From: Janthinobacterium sp. PC23-8
GTDB lineage: Bacteria > Pseudomonadota > Gammaproteobacteria > Burkholderiales > Burkholderiaceae_D
Assembly: GCF_002250505.1 (NCBI RefSeq)
Contig: NZ_NJGY01000001.1
Span: 1,884,507-1,948,506, forward strand
Direction: 5' to 3'
DNA length: 64,000 nt
The notes beneath the pieces were generated by a model, which ran no database searches, was not told the origin of the DNA, and saw only the letters and a program-made list of their open reading frames with translations. Below, one piece after another: positions 19,902 through 29,108 of this stretch (within the stretch, counting starts at the first letter, position 1; every line of letters starts with the position of its first letter). The position numbers were made by a program, and so were the translations under genes.

Positions 19902-21320
19902 ATGAATACTCCTCTTGTTCCCGTGATTCTTTGTGGTGGTTCCGGTACACGTTTGTGGCCACTTTCTCGCGAAGGCTTTCCCAAGCAGTTTTTGCGTCTT
20001 TCCGGTGAGAACAGCATGCTGCAGCAGACGCTGCAACGTCTCGCAGGTCTGGAGGCAATGACGCCAGCTTTGCTGGTTTGCAATGAATCGTCGCGCTTTG
20101 TCGTCGCCGAGCAGTTGCGTGAAATCGGACTGAGCGATGCGCGCATGGTGCTCGAACCCATGCGCCGCAATACGGCGCCCGCTATCGCCACTGCAGCTTT
20201 GCAGGCAATGGAAAACGGCGAAGATCCGATCCTGCTAGTGCTGCCATCGGACCATGTGATCCTGGATACGCCAGCGTTCCACCGCGCTATCAAGCTGGCG
20301 CGCGTTGCTGCTGAACAAGGTAGTCTGCTGACGTTCGGTATCACGCCTGCCGGCCCAGAAACTGGCTATGGCTACATCCGTGCCGAAAATGCAACAGCGG
20401 GCGAAGTGCGACGCATCGTGGAGTTCGTCGAAAAGCCGGCCCTGGAACTGGCGCAACAATATATAGCCAGTGGCGACTATTTATGGAACAGCGGCATGTT
20501 CGTGTTCCGCGCCAGCCGTTATCTGGAAGAACTCGAACGTTTCCAACCTGCCGTCGTGGCAGCCTGCCGCGAAGCGTCGGCAAAAGCGAAGAGCGACCTC
20601 GACTTCATTCGCCTCGATCACGACGCTTATGCAGCAAGCCCGGATATCGCTGTCGATTACGCCGTGATGGAGCACACCACGCATGCAGCCACCATCGCGC
20701 TCGATGCGGGCTGGAATGATATTGGCTCATGGGCGGCTGTACGCGAAGTGGCAAAGAAAGACGCCGGCAACAACAGCGCACATGGCGACGTGATCATGCA
20801 AGATTGCAACGATTGCCTCGTCCATGGCAATAGCCGTCTGGTCACCGCCATCGGCATGCGCAACACAATCATTGTGGAAACTGCCGATGCCGTGCTGGTG
20901 ATGGATGCGGATCAGGCCCAACATACCAAGACGCTGGTCGCGCAACTGATCAAGCAGGACCGCACGGAAGCGACGATGCACCGTGAGGTGTTCCGTCCGT
21001 GGGGTTCATATGACTCGATCGGCAATGGCGAACGCTTTCAGGTCAAGCGCATCACCGTCAAACCAGGCGCCAAGCTGTCGCTGCAAATGCACCATCACCG
21101 TGCCGAACATTGGATCGTCGTTTCGGGCACGGCCCAGATCACCAATGGTGACAAGCAATATCTGCTGACAGAAAACCAGTCGACCTATATTCCCTTGGGC
21201 GTGGTGCACTCGCTGGCCAACCCCGGCAAGGTGCCGCTCAAACTGATTGAGATCCAATCAGGCAGCTACCTGGGAGAAGATGATATCGTTCGGTTTGAAG
21301 ACCGTTACGGTCGGGTTTAA
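19902..21320 (+). CDS. manC: Mannose-1-phosphate guanylyltransferase / mannose-6-phosphate isomerase
   Basis: 472-residue bifunctional enzyme that makes mannose-6-P and GDP-mannose for polysaccharide synthesis. The nucleotidyltransferase domain starts with CGGSGTRLWPLSREGFPKQF (residues 11-30) and has FVEKP. The C-terminal type II isomerase cupin is shown by QMHHHRAEHWIVVSGTA and the tail SGSYLGEDDIVRFEDRYGR. Length fits AlgA/CpsB/ManC. No strong ribosome-binding site is visible; the ATG at 19902 matches the family start. It leads the surface sugar gene set, followed by rfbB after about 200 bases. Confidence 0.95.
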   Translation: MNTPLVPVILCGGSGTRLWPLSREGFPKQFLRLSGENSMLQQTLQRLAGLEAMTPALLVCNESSRFVVAEQLREIGLSDARMVLEPMRRNTAPAIATAALQAMENGEDPILLVLPSDHVILDTPAFHRAIKLARVAAEQGSLLTFGITPAGPETGYGYIRAENATAGEVRRIVEFVEKPALELAQQYIASGDYLWNSGMFVFRASRYLEELERFQPAVVAACREASAKAKSDLDFIRLDHDAYAASPDIAVDYAVMEHTTHAATIALDAGWNDIGSWAAVREVAKKDAGNNSAHGDVIMQDCNDCLVHGNSRLVTAIGMRNTIIVETADAVLVMDADQAQHTKTLVAQLIKQDRTEATMHREVFRPWGSYDSIGNGERFQVKRITVKPGAKLSLQMHHHRAEHWIVVSGTAQITNGDKQYLLTENQSTYIPLGVVHSLANPGKVPLKLIEIQSGSYLGEDDIVRFEDRYGRV

Positions 21321-21526
21321 GCACGCTGGTCAAAAGGATATAGCATTGCCCTACCCCTTGCCACTTATACAGCATTTCAAGTTGGAAGTAATCGCGTATC
21401 ACTTCTATCGGCCAGTTTCTGCACCACAGCGGACATTACTTGAAGGCGAGCTTCAGGGAATGGCGCTTACCAATACAATTTAGTCAAAATATTTAACAAT
21501 TTCCAAAGCAAGAAAAGGATAACAGC

Positions 21527-22606
21527 ATGATTTTAGTTACTGGCGGCGCCGGATTCATCGGCTCCAATTTTGTACGTGACTGGCTGGCGGTGAATGATGA
21601 ACCTGTCATCACCCTCGACAAACTGACCTATGCTGGCAACCTCAGCAATCTGGCCAGCCTCGAACAGGATCCACGCCACATCTTCGTACGCGGCGACATT
21701 TGCGATACCTCCCTTGTCTCCCGTTTGCTGGCAGAACACAAACCGCGCGCCATCGTGCATTTTGCTGCGGAAAGCCATGTCGATCGTTCGATCCACAGTC
21801 CAGGCGAATTCATTTCGACCAACGTCAATGGCACCTTCAGCCTGCTCGAAGCAGCACGCGCCTACTGGTCCGGCCTGACGGGCGAGGCCAAGGAGGCTTT
21901 TCGTTTCCTGCACGTGTCGACCGATGAAGTCTATGGCACCCTTGGACCGCAGGATCCGCCGTTCACCGAAACGACGCCTTATGCGCCGAACAGCCCTTAC
22001 TCGGCATCGAAAGCAGCCTCTGACCACCTGGTGCGCGCCTACTTCCATACCTATGGCATGCCGGTACTCACCACCAACTGCTCGAACAACTACGGCTCTT
22101 TCCATTTCCCTGAAAAACTGATTCCTCTCATCATCAGCAACGCCCGCGCCGGCAAGCCACTGCCGATCTATGGCGACGGCATGCAGGTGCGCGACTGGCT
22201 GTACGTGGGCGACCACTGCTCGGCGATCCGCCGCGTACTGGAAGCGGGCCGCCTGGGCGAAGTCTATAACGTGGGCGGCTGGAACGAGATGGCCAACCTG
22301 GAAGTGGTGCATACTCTTTGCGATATTCTCGATACACTCGACCCGAAAGCGTCGGGCAGCTATCGCGAACAGATCACCTATGTACAGGATCGCCCCGGCC
22401 ATGACCGCCGCTACGCCATCGATGCTCGCAAGATCGAGCGCGAACTGGGCTGGAAACCAGCCGAAACATTCCAGACCGGCATACGCAAGACGGTGCAGTG
22501 GTACCTGGACAACCAGGCATGGGTACGCGATGTGCAGTCGGGCGACTACCTGAAATGGGTGGAACAGAACTATGCGGCTCGCGATACGACAAAGGACGCA
22601 ATCTGA
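21527..22606 (+). CDS. rfbB: dTDP-glucose 4,6-dehydratase
   Basis: 359-residue SDR enzyme, second step of dTDP-L-rhamnose synthesis. NAD-binding GGAGFIGSN is at residues 6-14, STDEVYG is the catalytic Thr-Asp-Glu region, and YSASKAASD holds the YxxxK pair. The region [14 protein letters not shown] is typical. A GAAAAGGATAAC ribosome site precedes the ATG. The gene overlaps rfbA by one base (TGATG), so they are co-translated. Confidence 0.96.
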   Translation: MILVTGGAGFIGSNFVRDWLAVNDEPVITLDKLTYAGNLSNLASLEQDPRHIFVRGDICDTSLVSRLLAEHKPRAIVHFAAESHVDRSIHSPGEFISTNVNGTFSLLEAARAYWSGLTGEAKEAFRFLHVSTDEVYGTLGPQDPPFTETTPYAPNSPYSASKAASDHLVRAYFHTYGMPVLTTNCSNNYGSFHFPEKLIPLIISNARAGKPLPIYGDGMQVRDWLYVGDHCSAIRRVLEAGRLGEVYNVGGWNEMANLEVVHTLCDILDTLDPKASGSYREQITYVQDRPGHDRRYAIDARKIERELGWKPAETFQTGIRKTVQWYLDNQAWVRDVQSGDYLKWVEQNYAARDTTKDAI

Positions 22607-23499
22607 TGAGCAATCCTATCGAACGCAAAGGCATCATTCTCGCTGGTGGTTCCGGCACGCGCTTGTATCCGGTGACGATGGCAGTTTCAAAACAGTTGTT
22701 GCCAGTCTATGACAAGCCGATGATTTATTATCCGCTGACCACTTTAATGCTGGCCGGCATCCGTGAGATCCTGATCATCTCGACGCCTCAGGATACGCCA
22801 CGTTTCCAGGAATTGCTGGGCGATGGCAGCCAGTGGGGCATCAGCCTGGCGTACGCAGTGCAGCCGAGTCCTGACGGCCTGGCGCAAGCGTTCATCATCG
22901 GCAAGGAGTTCGTCGGTGATGCCCCATCGGCATTGATCTTGGGCGACAACATTTATTACGGTCACGACTTTGAAACCCAGTTGCGCGAAGCTTCGGCACG
23001 CACCAGTGGTTCCACCGTGTTCGCTTATCACGTACACGACCCGGAACGCTATGGCGTGGTCGATTTCGATGATCAGCGACGCGCGGTCAGCATCGAAGAA
23101 AAACCGGTCAAGCCAAAATCGAACTACGCGGTCACCGGCCTGTACTTTTATGACAGCCAGGTATGCGACATCGCCGCAGGTATCGCCCCGTCGCCGCGTG
23201 GCGAACTGGAAATTACCGACGTCAACCGTGCCTATCTGGAGCGCGGCGAACTGACAGTCGAACTGATGGGCCGCGGCATGGCCTGGCTCGATACCGGCAC
23301 CCACGAATCGTTGCTCGAAGCTGGCCAGTTCATCGCCACCATCGAGAATCGCCAGGGTCTTAAAGTGGCTTGCCCAGAAGAAATTGCTTATCGCAAAGGC
23401 TATATTGACGCCGCCAAATTGACGGAATTGGCCCAGCCCTTGAAGAAGAATGCTTACGGCCAGTATCTGTTGCGTTTGCTCGCCGAAAAAATATTCTGA
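22606..23499 (+). CDS. rfbA: Glucose-1-phosphate thymidylyltransferase
   Basis: 297 residues. It makes dTDP-glucose from glucose-1-P and dTTP, the first step of the dTDP-rhamnose pathway. The nucleotide-binding signature [13 protein letters not shown] and the [16 protein letters not shown] stretch identify it. The ATG overlaps the rfbB stop; an upstream in-frame start inside rfbB is rejected. Length and C-terminus are standard. Confidence 0.96.
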   Translation: MSNPIERKGIILAGGSGTRLYPVTMAVSKQLLPVYDKPMIYYPLTTLMLAGIREILIISTPQDTPRFQELLGDGSQWGISLAYAVQPSPDGLAQAFIIGKEFVGDAPSALILGDNIYYGHDFETQLREASARTSGSTVFAYHVHDPERYGVVDFDDQRRAVSIEEKPVKPKSNYAVTGLYFYDSQVCDIAAGIAPSPRGELEITDVNRAYLERGELTVELMGRGMAWLDTGTHESLLEAGQFIATIENRQGLKVACPEEIAYRKGYIDAAKLTELAQPLKKNAYGQYLLRLLAEKIF

Positions 23500-23542
23500 G
23501 GCTCCATCGCCTTCCACTTAGTTCATACCATACGAATCCACC

Positions 23543-24088
23543 ATGCAAATTCAAACCACAGCCATGCCTGACGTGCTGATTATCGAACCAGCCGTCTTCG
23601 GCGATGATCGCGGCTTTTTTTATGAAAGCTTCAACAAAAAACGCTTTGCCGAACTGACCGGCGTGACACAGGATTTCGTCCAGGATAACCACTCCAAATC
23701 CGCCAAGGGCGTATTGCGTGGCTTACACTATCAGATCCAGCAGCCGCAAGGCAAACTGGTACGTGTGACGGCTGGCGAAGTATTCGACGTCGTCGTTGAC
23801 CTGCGTAAAAGCTCGCCAACTTTCGGGAAATGGGCCGGCATCGTACTGTCGGCCGCAAACAAACGTCAGTTGTGGGTGCCGGAGGGATTTGCCCACGGCT
23901 TCATGGTGACCAGCGACAGCGCCGAATTCCTTTACAAGACCACCGATTACTGGGCGCCCGAATTCGAGCGCTGCGTCTTGTGGAATGACCCGGCAATCGG
24001 CATCGACTGGCCACTGGACGGCGAGCCGCTGCTGTCGGGCAAAGACAAGGTCGGAACACTGCTGGCCGACGCCGACGTCTTCGCCTGA
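23543..24088 (+). CDS. rfbC: dTDP-4-dehydrorhamnose 3,5-epimerase
   Basis: 181-residue cupin epimerase, third step of the pathway. The catalytic His is His62 in VLRGLHYQ, with the DNHSKS segment before it. The region VPEGFAHGF follows, and DPAIGIDWP near the end is typical. It starts 43 bases after rfbA. Confidence 0.96.
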   Translation: MQIQTTAMPDVLIIEPAVFGDDRGFFYESFNKKRFAELTGVTQDFVQDNHSKSAKGVLRGLHYQIQQPQGKLVRVTAGEVFDVVVDLRKSSPTFGKWAGIVLSAANKRQLWVPEGFAHGFMVTSDSAEFLYKTTDYWAPEFERCVLWNDPAIGIDWPLDGEPLLSGKDKVGTLLADADVFA

Positions 24089-24144
24089 CCTGCGCTTGCG
24101 GCGCCGCAACGCGGGGCCGCAGTCATTCTTGCCGAGAGCACGTC

Positions 24145-24396
24145 ATGACGCGAATCTTAATTACCGGAAACACCGGCCATGCCGGCTACGAACTTGAACG
24201 CAGCTTGCAAAGCCTTGGCGAGATCATTGCCGTCGATCGCAAGCAAAACGGCATAGAGCCCCGGTACGTGGCCGCTCCGTATCAGTTTGAGTGCCGACAA
24301 TGCAACATCTGCAAAAAATTAAATAAACTGACCGGACGGTTGAATATTTTAAATAGTTTCTTTCATATTAATATTTTGTTTGCCACGTCACACTGA
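24145..24396 (+). pseudogene. rfbD: Truncated rfbD (dTDP-4-dehydrorhamnose reductase) stump
   Basis: The first 32 residues, MTRILITGNTGHAGYELERS then LQSLGEIIAVDR, match the Rossmann start of RfbD (GxxGxxG). After KQNG the sequence changes to unrelated, AT-richer DNA and stops at 83 residues instead of about 300. The YxxxK active site is absent. The last 29 bases overlap the convergent yjbH-type gene, which suggests a deletion or rearrangement removed the rest of rfbD. A functional copy would have to be elsewhere if rhamnose is made. Confidence 0.8.
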
Positions 24397-27385
24397 CTTC
24401 TTTTGGTCCTGGATTAATCGACAGACCCGATTTGTCCTGATCGCGCTGTGCACTCCACAACCAGCTACCGACTGCATAACCGAGGATACTGCCGGCAACC
24501 GTATCAGACACCCAGTGATTGCGACCCGCGACACGACCAGCCGCGCCGAGCGCTGCAACACCGTACAGCCATGGTGCGTCGTATTCCTTGGCAAACGGCG
24601 TGACAGCGGCAAAAGCAATAGTTGAGTGACCTGAGGGAAAGGAAGCGTCCGAACGCTTGTAACCATCACCCACGCTGCTCCAGGGACCACGCTCTTCACC
24701 TGGACGGGCACGGCCAATCGCATATTTTCCGACCATAGCCAGACCGGTTGCAGCAGCGACCGATTGCATCGAAATCAGGCCGATGTTCTGCATGCGATCG
24801 TCGCCGAACGCAAAGGCTGCACCAGCAGCGCCCACCAGGGCGAACGGCATGGCCTTGCCCACCCTGTCCCAATTGCGCAACACGCTGGAATACTGGTGTT
24901 TCTTGACAAAACGGTCGACCGGCTTGTCGCTCAGTGCCGTCGCCACCACGACGCCACCGATCAGCGCCGTCGCCTTGACCCAGTCAGCAGGTTCAGGCAT
25001 GGCCGACGAGGATTGCTCCAGGCGCGCGCGCATGGCTGGCCAAGGGCTGACGAATGGCCGAACCGGAGGATTGACAGCAGGCAGGTTTTGCTCATCGGCA
25101 CGTTCGGCAAAATTACCGAGACCGTCGTAGCTGTGCATGTCGGCACGGGGGCGTTCCACCATATCATACAAGTCGCCGGGCGAGGCCACCATCTGGCCGC
25201 CATCGCGTGTCCATGGTGAAATCGAAAAACCGGCCGTCGACTGCGTATCCATTGGCAACATGCTGTTCAGTGGAACCGACAGGAAAATACCGCGGTCCTG
25301 GTAGGGATTGGCAACCGAACCGGGTGTAGCGATATCGTTGGCGTTGGTGTGCGTATACCACGCACCGACTTCGATGCCGGACTGGAAACGGCGCTTGAAT
25401 TCCACGCGCACGCCAGAGTCCTTGGCCAGGAAACGGCCAGCGCGCGCCGTCACGGTGATATCGTGCGGCAAGCGGTAATGCAGGGAGCCGATTGCCGTGA
25501 CGGTTTTATAGTCGAGTGAATCGAACAGGCCCTTGTAACCGCGCTGTTGCAGCGCATCGACGGCCAGGTCGGCGGCCCAGCGGCTGTCTTTAGGTAAATA
25601 CAGAACTTGCCCGCCGACGCCACGGAACATATCTTCGTATAAACCGGCCGACATGCGCGTATACACGCGCTCGGCGGGACTGTCATATTTGTTCAGCACG
25701 ATGCGGCTCAGCGAAAAACGCCCGCCGCGCATGTATTTCGCCACATCGCTGCGCACATGCGGCAAGTCACTGTTCGATGGTTGCTTGACGCCCGACACGG
25801 TTTCAAGCAACTGCAGGCTGGCCGCGCTATTCAGGTACAGGCCATCGCCAAGGCGCTGGTCGTAATTGGCAAGCGCCGAGATCGAGTAACGGAAAGCGCC
25901 ACTGGGATCGTTGAAGAAGAAACCGACCTTGGGGGCGATCTTGAAACGGTTCGCTTCGCGGTCCAGCGATTTGACCTGCACCACATCGCCATCGACACCG
26001 AGCGCTACCGCCAGCTTGCCATCATTCTGGACGGCATTGGCCGCCTTGACGACTGCCGGTACGGGTATCGTGGCGGCCACATCGGCCGCTGCAGCCCCGG
26101 AAGCAGCAGCAGGCTCGACTGCCATCACCGGCCTTGCGGCAGGCGTGGTAGCGACAACAGCGGACTGGGCCTGGGCCGGACGGTCGAGGAACTCATTCAA
26201 CCATGTTTGCTGGTCGTCGCGAATGATATCGCTCTTTTCCGGGTAGCGCATCAACACGACGTCGAGGAATGCCTTGCGGTCGATCTTGCCGGCAAAATAA
26301 TCGTTCAGTTTCGGGATATCTAAAAATTCATAGGTGGCGATCGGCTGATCGAGCTTGGTATATGTGATGCGCAGATTGCTCACGCCCACAGGCATGAACG
26401 CCACGGCCGTGCGCGCGGCGCGACCGACGGCACGCCCCAGGTTCGAAATGCGGCTGTTGGTCAGTGTCAGGGCCAGTGTATTGCCCTCTTGCACGACGCG
26501 GATGTTCTTATAGTCCTGCTTGACCAGCGCCTTGACCAGGTCGGCGCCATAGCCGGCGTCATTGCGCCACTCATCTCGCGTGGGTCGTGGCGGCGGATTC
26601 TTGTCATCGACAAAATAGGCCGGCTCGAACACCTTGGGAATGAACTCGCGTTCGCCAAAGGGAATGCTGACGAACGCGTTGACGCTGAATTGGTCACGGC
26701 TGCGTGCCGCTTGCACCGCCAGCCAGCCCCAGCGGTACTCCAGCCCCATGGAAGGCCCCTTGCTGCGCTTGCCGGCAGCGGTCTCGGCGGCACGGAAGTC
26801 ACGCTGATAATTGGTGGTGTCATACTCGGCCACGACCGACCAGCGCGGCAAGGCCGCAGGTGTCCAGCGCAGGCCAGCAAACGGGCCATCGGGACGCTTA
26901 CGGGCATAACCAAGGCTGGCCTCGATGTTTTTGGTGGCGCCGAAGGTCTTGGTGGCGACAACGTATTGCCCCTTGAACAATTCGGTACCGAACAAGTCGG
27001 TCGCACCGACGGCAACCGACGGCAACCATGTCGTCTCTTGCCACAAGCGCAGTTTGGCGTCAACGACCTTGTCCTTGTAACGGCCATAGCCGCTACCATA
27101 TTCACCGGGTACATTGGTGAAGCCAGGAATGCCGGTAATCGATACGTAGCGCCCTGTCATTTGCAAAAAAGGCAATATATTCGACGTCACCCACAACTGG
27201 CCATACGGACTGTCATAGCTGTAACCAACGCCGAACGTGCCATCAGGCTCCACCACGGCACTGGGCATGTTGATATAGCCGGATTGACCGCCATGATTAG
27301 GGGTGGCCGCGATGGCGCCAGACGCGCCGAGGATCAGGCATCCGCACCACGTATATTTCACTGATTTTCTGAGTACGTTTAACAA
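24368..27385 (-). CDS. YjbH-type outer-membrane barrel fused to a PAP2 phosphatase
   Basis: 1005 residues. A signal-like N-terminus (GCLILGASGAIAA) precedes a YjbH-family region to about residue 790, opening with GGQSGYINMPSA and rich in alternating aromatic/polar strands as in an outer-membrane beta-barrel. An Ala/Pro/Val-rich linker lies at about 430-480. From about 810 to 975 there is a PAP2 domain with all three motifs: K887-x6-RP (KYAIGRARP), PSGH at 917-920 and R951-x5-H957-x3-D961. YjbH proteins work in exopolysaccharide export; PAP2 enzymes dephosphorylate lipid phosphates. The start is a TTG at 27385; another possible start is the GTG at 27361. It is convergent with the rfb genes. 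The full fusion is unusual, and the role of the phosphatase is inferred. Confidence 0.88.
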   Translation of the reverse strand: MLNVLRKSVKYTWCGCLILGASGAIAATPNHGGQSGYINMPSAVVEPDGTFGVGYSYDSPYGQLWVTSNILPFLQMTGRYVSITGIPGFTNVPGEYGSGYGRYKDKVVDAKLRLWQETTWLPSVAVGATDLFGTELFKGQYVVATKTFGATKNIEASLGYARKRPDGPFAGLRWTPAALPRWSVVAEYDTTNYQRDFRAAETAAGKRSKGPSMGLEYRWGWLAVQAARSRDQFSVNAFVSIPFGEREFIPKVFEPAYFVDDKNPPPRPTRDEWRNDAGYGADLVKALVKQDYKNIRVVQEGNTLALTLTNSRISNLGRAVGRAARTAVAFMPVGVSNLRITYTKLDQPIATYEFLDIPKLNDYFAGKIDRKAFLDVVLMRYPEKSDIIRDDQQTWLNEFLDRPAQAQSAVVATTPAARPVMAVEPAAASGAAAADVAATIPVPAVVKAANAVQNDGKLAVALGVDGDVVQVKSLDREANRFKIAPKVGFFFNDPSGAFRYSISALANYDQRLGDGLYLNSAASLQLLETVSGVKQPSNSDLPHVRSDVAKYMRGGRFSLSRIVLNKYDSPAERVYTRMSAGLYEDMFRGVGGQVLYLPKDSRWAADLAVDALQQRGYKGLFDSLDYKTVTAIGSLHYRLPHDITVTARAGRFLAKDSGVRVEFKRRFQSGIEVGAWYTHTNANDIATPGSVANPYQDRGIFLSVPLNSMLPMDTQSTAGFSISPWTRDGGQMVASPGDLYDMVERPRADMHSYDGLGNFAERADEQNLPAVNPPVRPFVSPWPAMRARLEQSSSAMPEPADWVKATALIGGVVVATALSDKPVDRFVKKHQYSSVLRNWDRVGKAMPFALVGAAGAAFAFGDDRMQNIGLISMQSVAAATGLAMVGKYAIGRARPGEERGPWSSVGDGYKRSDASFPSGHSTIAFAAVTPFAKEYDAPWLYGVAALGAAGRVAGRNHWVSDTVAGSILGYAVGSWLWSAQRDQDKSGLSINPGPKEVSVTWQTKY

Positions 27386-27734
27386 AATCCGACTACCTTT
27401 TCATGTATCCTGCATCTGGAATTTCCGACAAGATACTCAGAAGTAAAATCGGCTGAAGCAACTTGGAAGAAACAAAAAAAGGCCAACTGTGGGGCATGAA
27501 GGACTGCCAGACATCAGTTCGCCGCTAAAATAGTGCTGGAGACCGAGGGGTGAAAACAGCGTCACCATACCGTCAAGAATCCATGCCGCAAGATTTTAAC
27601 ATTGTTTTCTTGTATAAAATACGTGCGTTGTTTCGTGTTCGACACAATAATCGCCGTATGGCTGGCACTTTGAGGCGGTGGAAATCAAGAGCAGGAGGGC
27701 GCTTTTTCTTCCGCTTATAAACCATGTTGGCCGA
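27386..27734. other. Intergenic stretch upstream of the yjbH-type gene
   Basis: About 350 bases without a convincing gene. It must hold the promoter of the minus-strand YjbH-PAP2 gene and the end of the MFS transcript. I see no confident promoter boxes and only a weak hairpin near 27480 followed on the minus strand by a T run. Confidence 0.5.
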
Positions 27735-29024
27735 TCAGACGGTGCCAGGCAGGACAGGCCCGACCAGGCGGTGACGGAAGCGTCGTGAAATCAGCCACAG
27801 GCCCAGCGCCAGCGCCGACAGCACCAGTTGACCGGAGGCCAGCCACAGTACGGAACCTGACAATATGGGCGTAATGACACCGGCCACCAGCGCCCCCATC
27901 AAGGTGGTGGCAAAGGCCTGGCACGAGGCAACGGTGCCGCGGATATGCGGGAACAGGTCGAGCGCCAGCAAGGTGGCGCCCGGGCCCACCAAGGACATGC
28001 CGAAGGTGTAGAAAAACAGCGGCAGCACGGTCCAGGGCAACATCGGCGGCAGGAACAGGTGAAACACCACGTTGACGCTGGTAGAGCACAGCAGGAAAGC
28101 AAAGCCGATGCCGATCTGGCGCGCAAATGTGGCTTTGCCGGCGAGACGGTTGGCCGCCAGGGCGCCCAGGAAGATGCCGCTCACGCAGGGAATGAACAGC
28201 CAGGCGAACTGCGTCGGCCCCAGTCCCAGCTGGCGCGGCAGCATTTCCGGCGCGGCCGTGATGAACAGGAACAGGCCGCCAAAATTGAGGGCGACGATGC
28301 CGGCCTTGATATGGAACAGCGGCGAACGCAGGATCTGGCTGTAGCTTTTGGCCAGGAAACGGGGATTGAAGGGCTGGCGTTTGGCCAGCGGCAGCGTTTC
28401 GGGCAGGCGCCAGTAGCAAAAGCCCAGCAGAATGAGCGTGTAGAACACCAGGAACAGGAAGATCGCACGCCAGTCGAACCAGATCACGATCCAGCCCCCT
28501 AAAATGGGTGCGATGGCCGGTGCGATCGAAAAAATCATCGTCACCAGCGACAGCAGCCGCGCGGCGGCAGCATCGGCATACAGGTCGCGGACAATGGCGC
28601 GGCTGATCACCACCCCGGCGCCGGCCGACACCCCTTGCAGCATGCGAAAGACCCACAGGTAATGCACGGTATGGGCCGAGGCGCAGCCGAGCGAGCCGAT
28701 GGCGAACAAGGCCAGCGACACCAGGATCAGGTTGCGCCGCCCGAAGGCATCGGACAAGGCCCCATGCCACAGCACCATGCCGGCAAAGGCCAGCATGTAA
28801 AACGTCAGCGACTGCTGCACCTCCAGCGGCGAGGCCTGCAAGGAATCCTGAATCGCGCCAAAGGCCGGCAGATAGGTATCGATCGACAAGGGTCCCAGCA
28901 TCGACATGCCGGCCAGCAATACGGCCATGGCGCCGCGGCTCAGCGGCGCCATGTGGCTGGGAACAGGGGGCGGCACGGGCGTGACGGGATCTGGCGGCAC
29001 ATTGGCCGGCGGAATGGGAAGCAT
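27735..29024 (-). CDS. Bcr/CflA-family multidrug efflux MFS transporter
   Basis: 429-residue inner-membrane exporter with 12 predicted helices. A proline-rich N-terminal tail precedes the first helix. The motif IDTYLPAFGAI and the family pattern LSDAFGRRNLIL (motif A, after helix 2) identify the Bcr/CflA group, which exports drugs and small metabolites. The helix 4-5 region VFRMLQGVSAGAGVVISRAIVRDLY is typical. Substrate is unknown. It follows rlmL on the same strand after a terminator. Confidence 0.88.
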   Translation of the reverse strand: MLPIPPANVPPDPVTPVPPPVPSHMAPLSRGAMAVLLAGMSMLGPLSIDTYLPAFGAIQDSLQASPLEVQQSLTFYMLAFAGMVLWHGALSDAFGRRNLILVSLALFAIGSLGCASAHTVHYLWVFRMLQGVSAGAGVVISRAIVRDLYADAAAARLLSLVTMIFSIAPAIAPILGGWIVIWFDWRAIFLFLVFYTLILLGFCYWRLPETLPLAKRQPFNPRFLAKSYSQILRSPLFHIKAGIVALNFGGLFLFITAAPEMLPRQLGLGPTQFAWLFIPCVSGIFLGALAANRLAGKATFARQIGIGFAFLLCSTSVNVVFHLFLPPMLPWTVLPLFFYTFGMSLVGPGATLLALDLFPHIRGTVASCQAFATTLMGALVAGVITPILSGSVLWLASGQLVLSALALGLWLISRRFRHRLVGPVLPGTV

Positions 29025-29034
29025 GGCGGTCCAA

Positions 29035-29063
29035 AGTAAAAATGCGGACCGGTGCCGGTCCGC
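29035..29063 (-). terminator. Rho-independent terminator after rlmL
   Basis: Read on the minus strand, GCGGACCGG and CCGGTCCGC pair over 9 bp with a two-base CA loop, followed by ATTTTTA. It separates rlmL from the MFS gene. Confidence 0.85.
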
Positions 29064-29108
29064 GCGCGGGTGACTGCGGATGTGCTGCGTAGTTATTCCG
29101 GTGAGTGC

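Noticed and set aside
24094..24110. Terminator after rfbC
   Set aside because: TTGCGGCGCCGCAA is a perfect palindrome but has no loop and no T run.
27440..27500. Possible sigma-54 promoter upstream of the yjbH-type gene
   Set aside because: The GG and GC elements are spaced 11 bases apart instead of 10.
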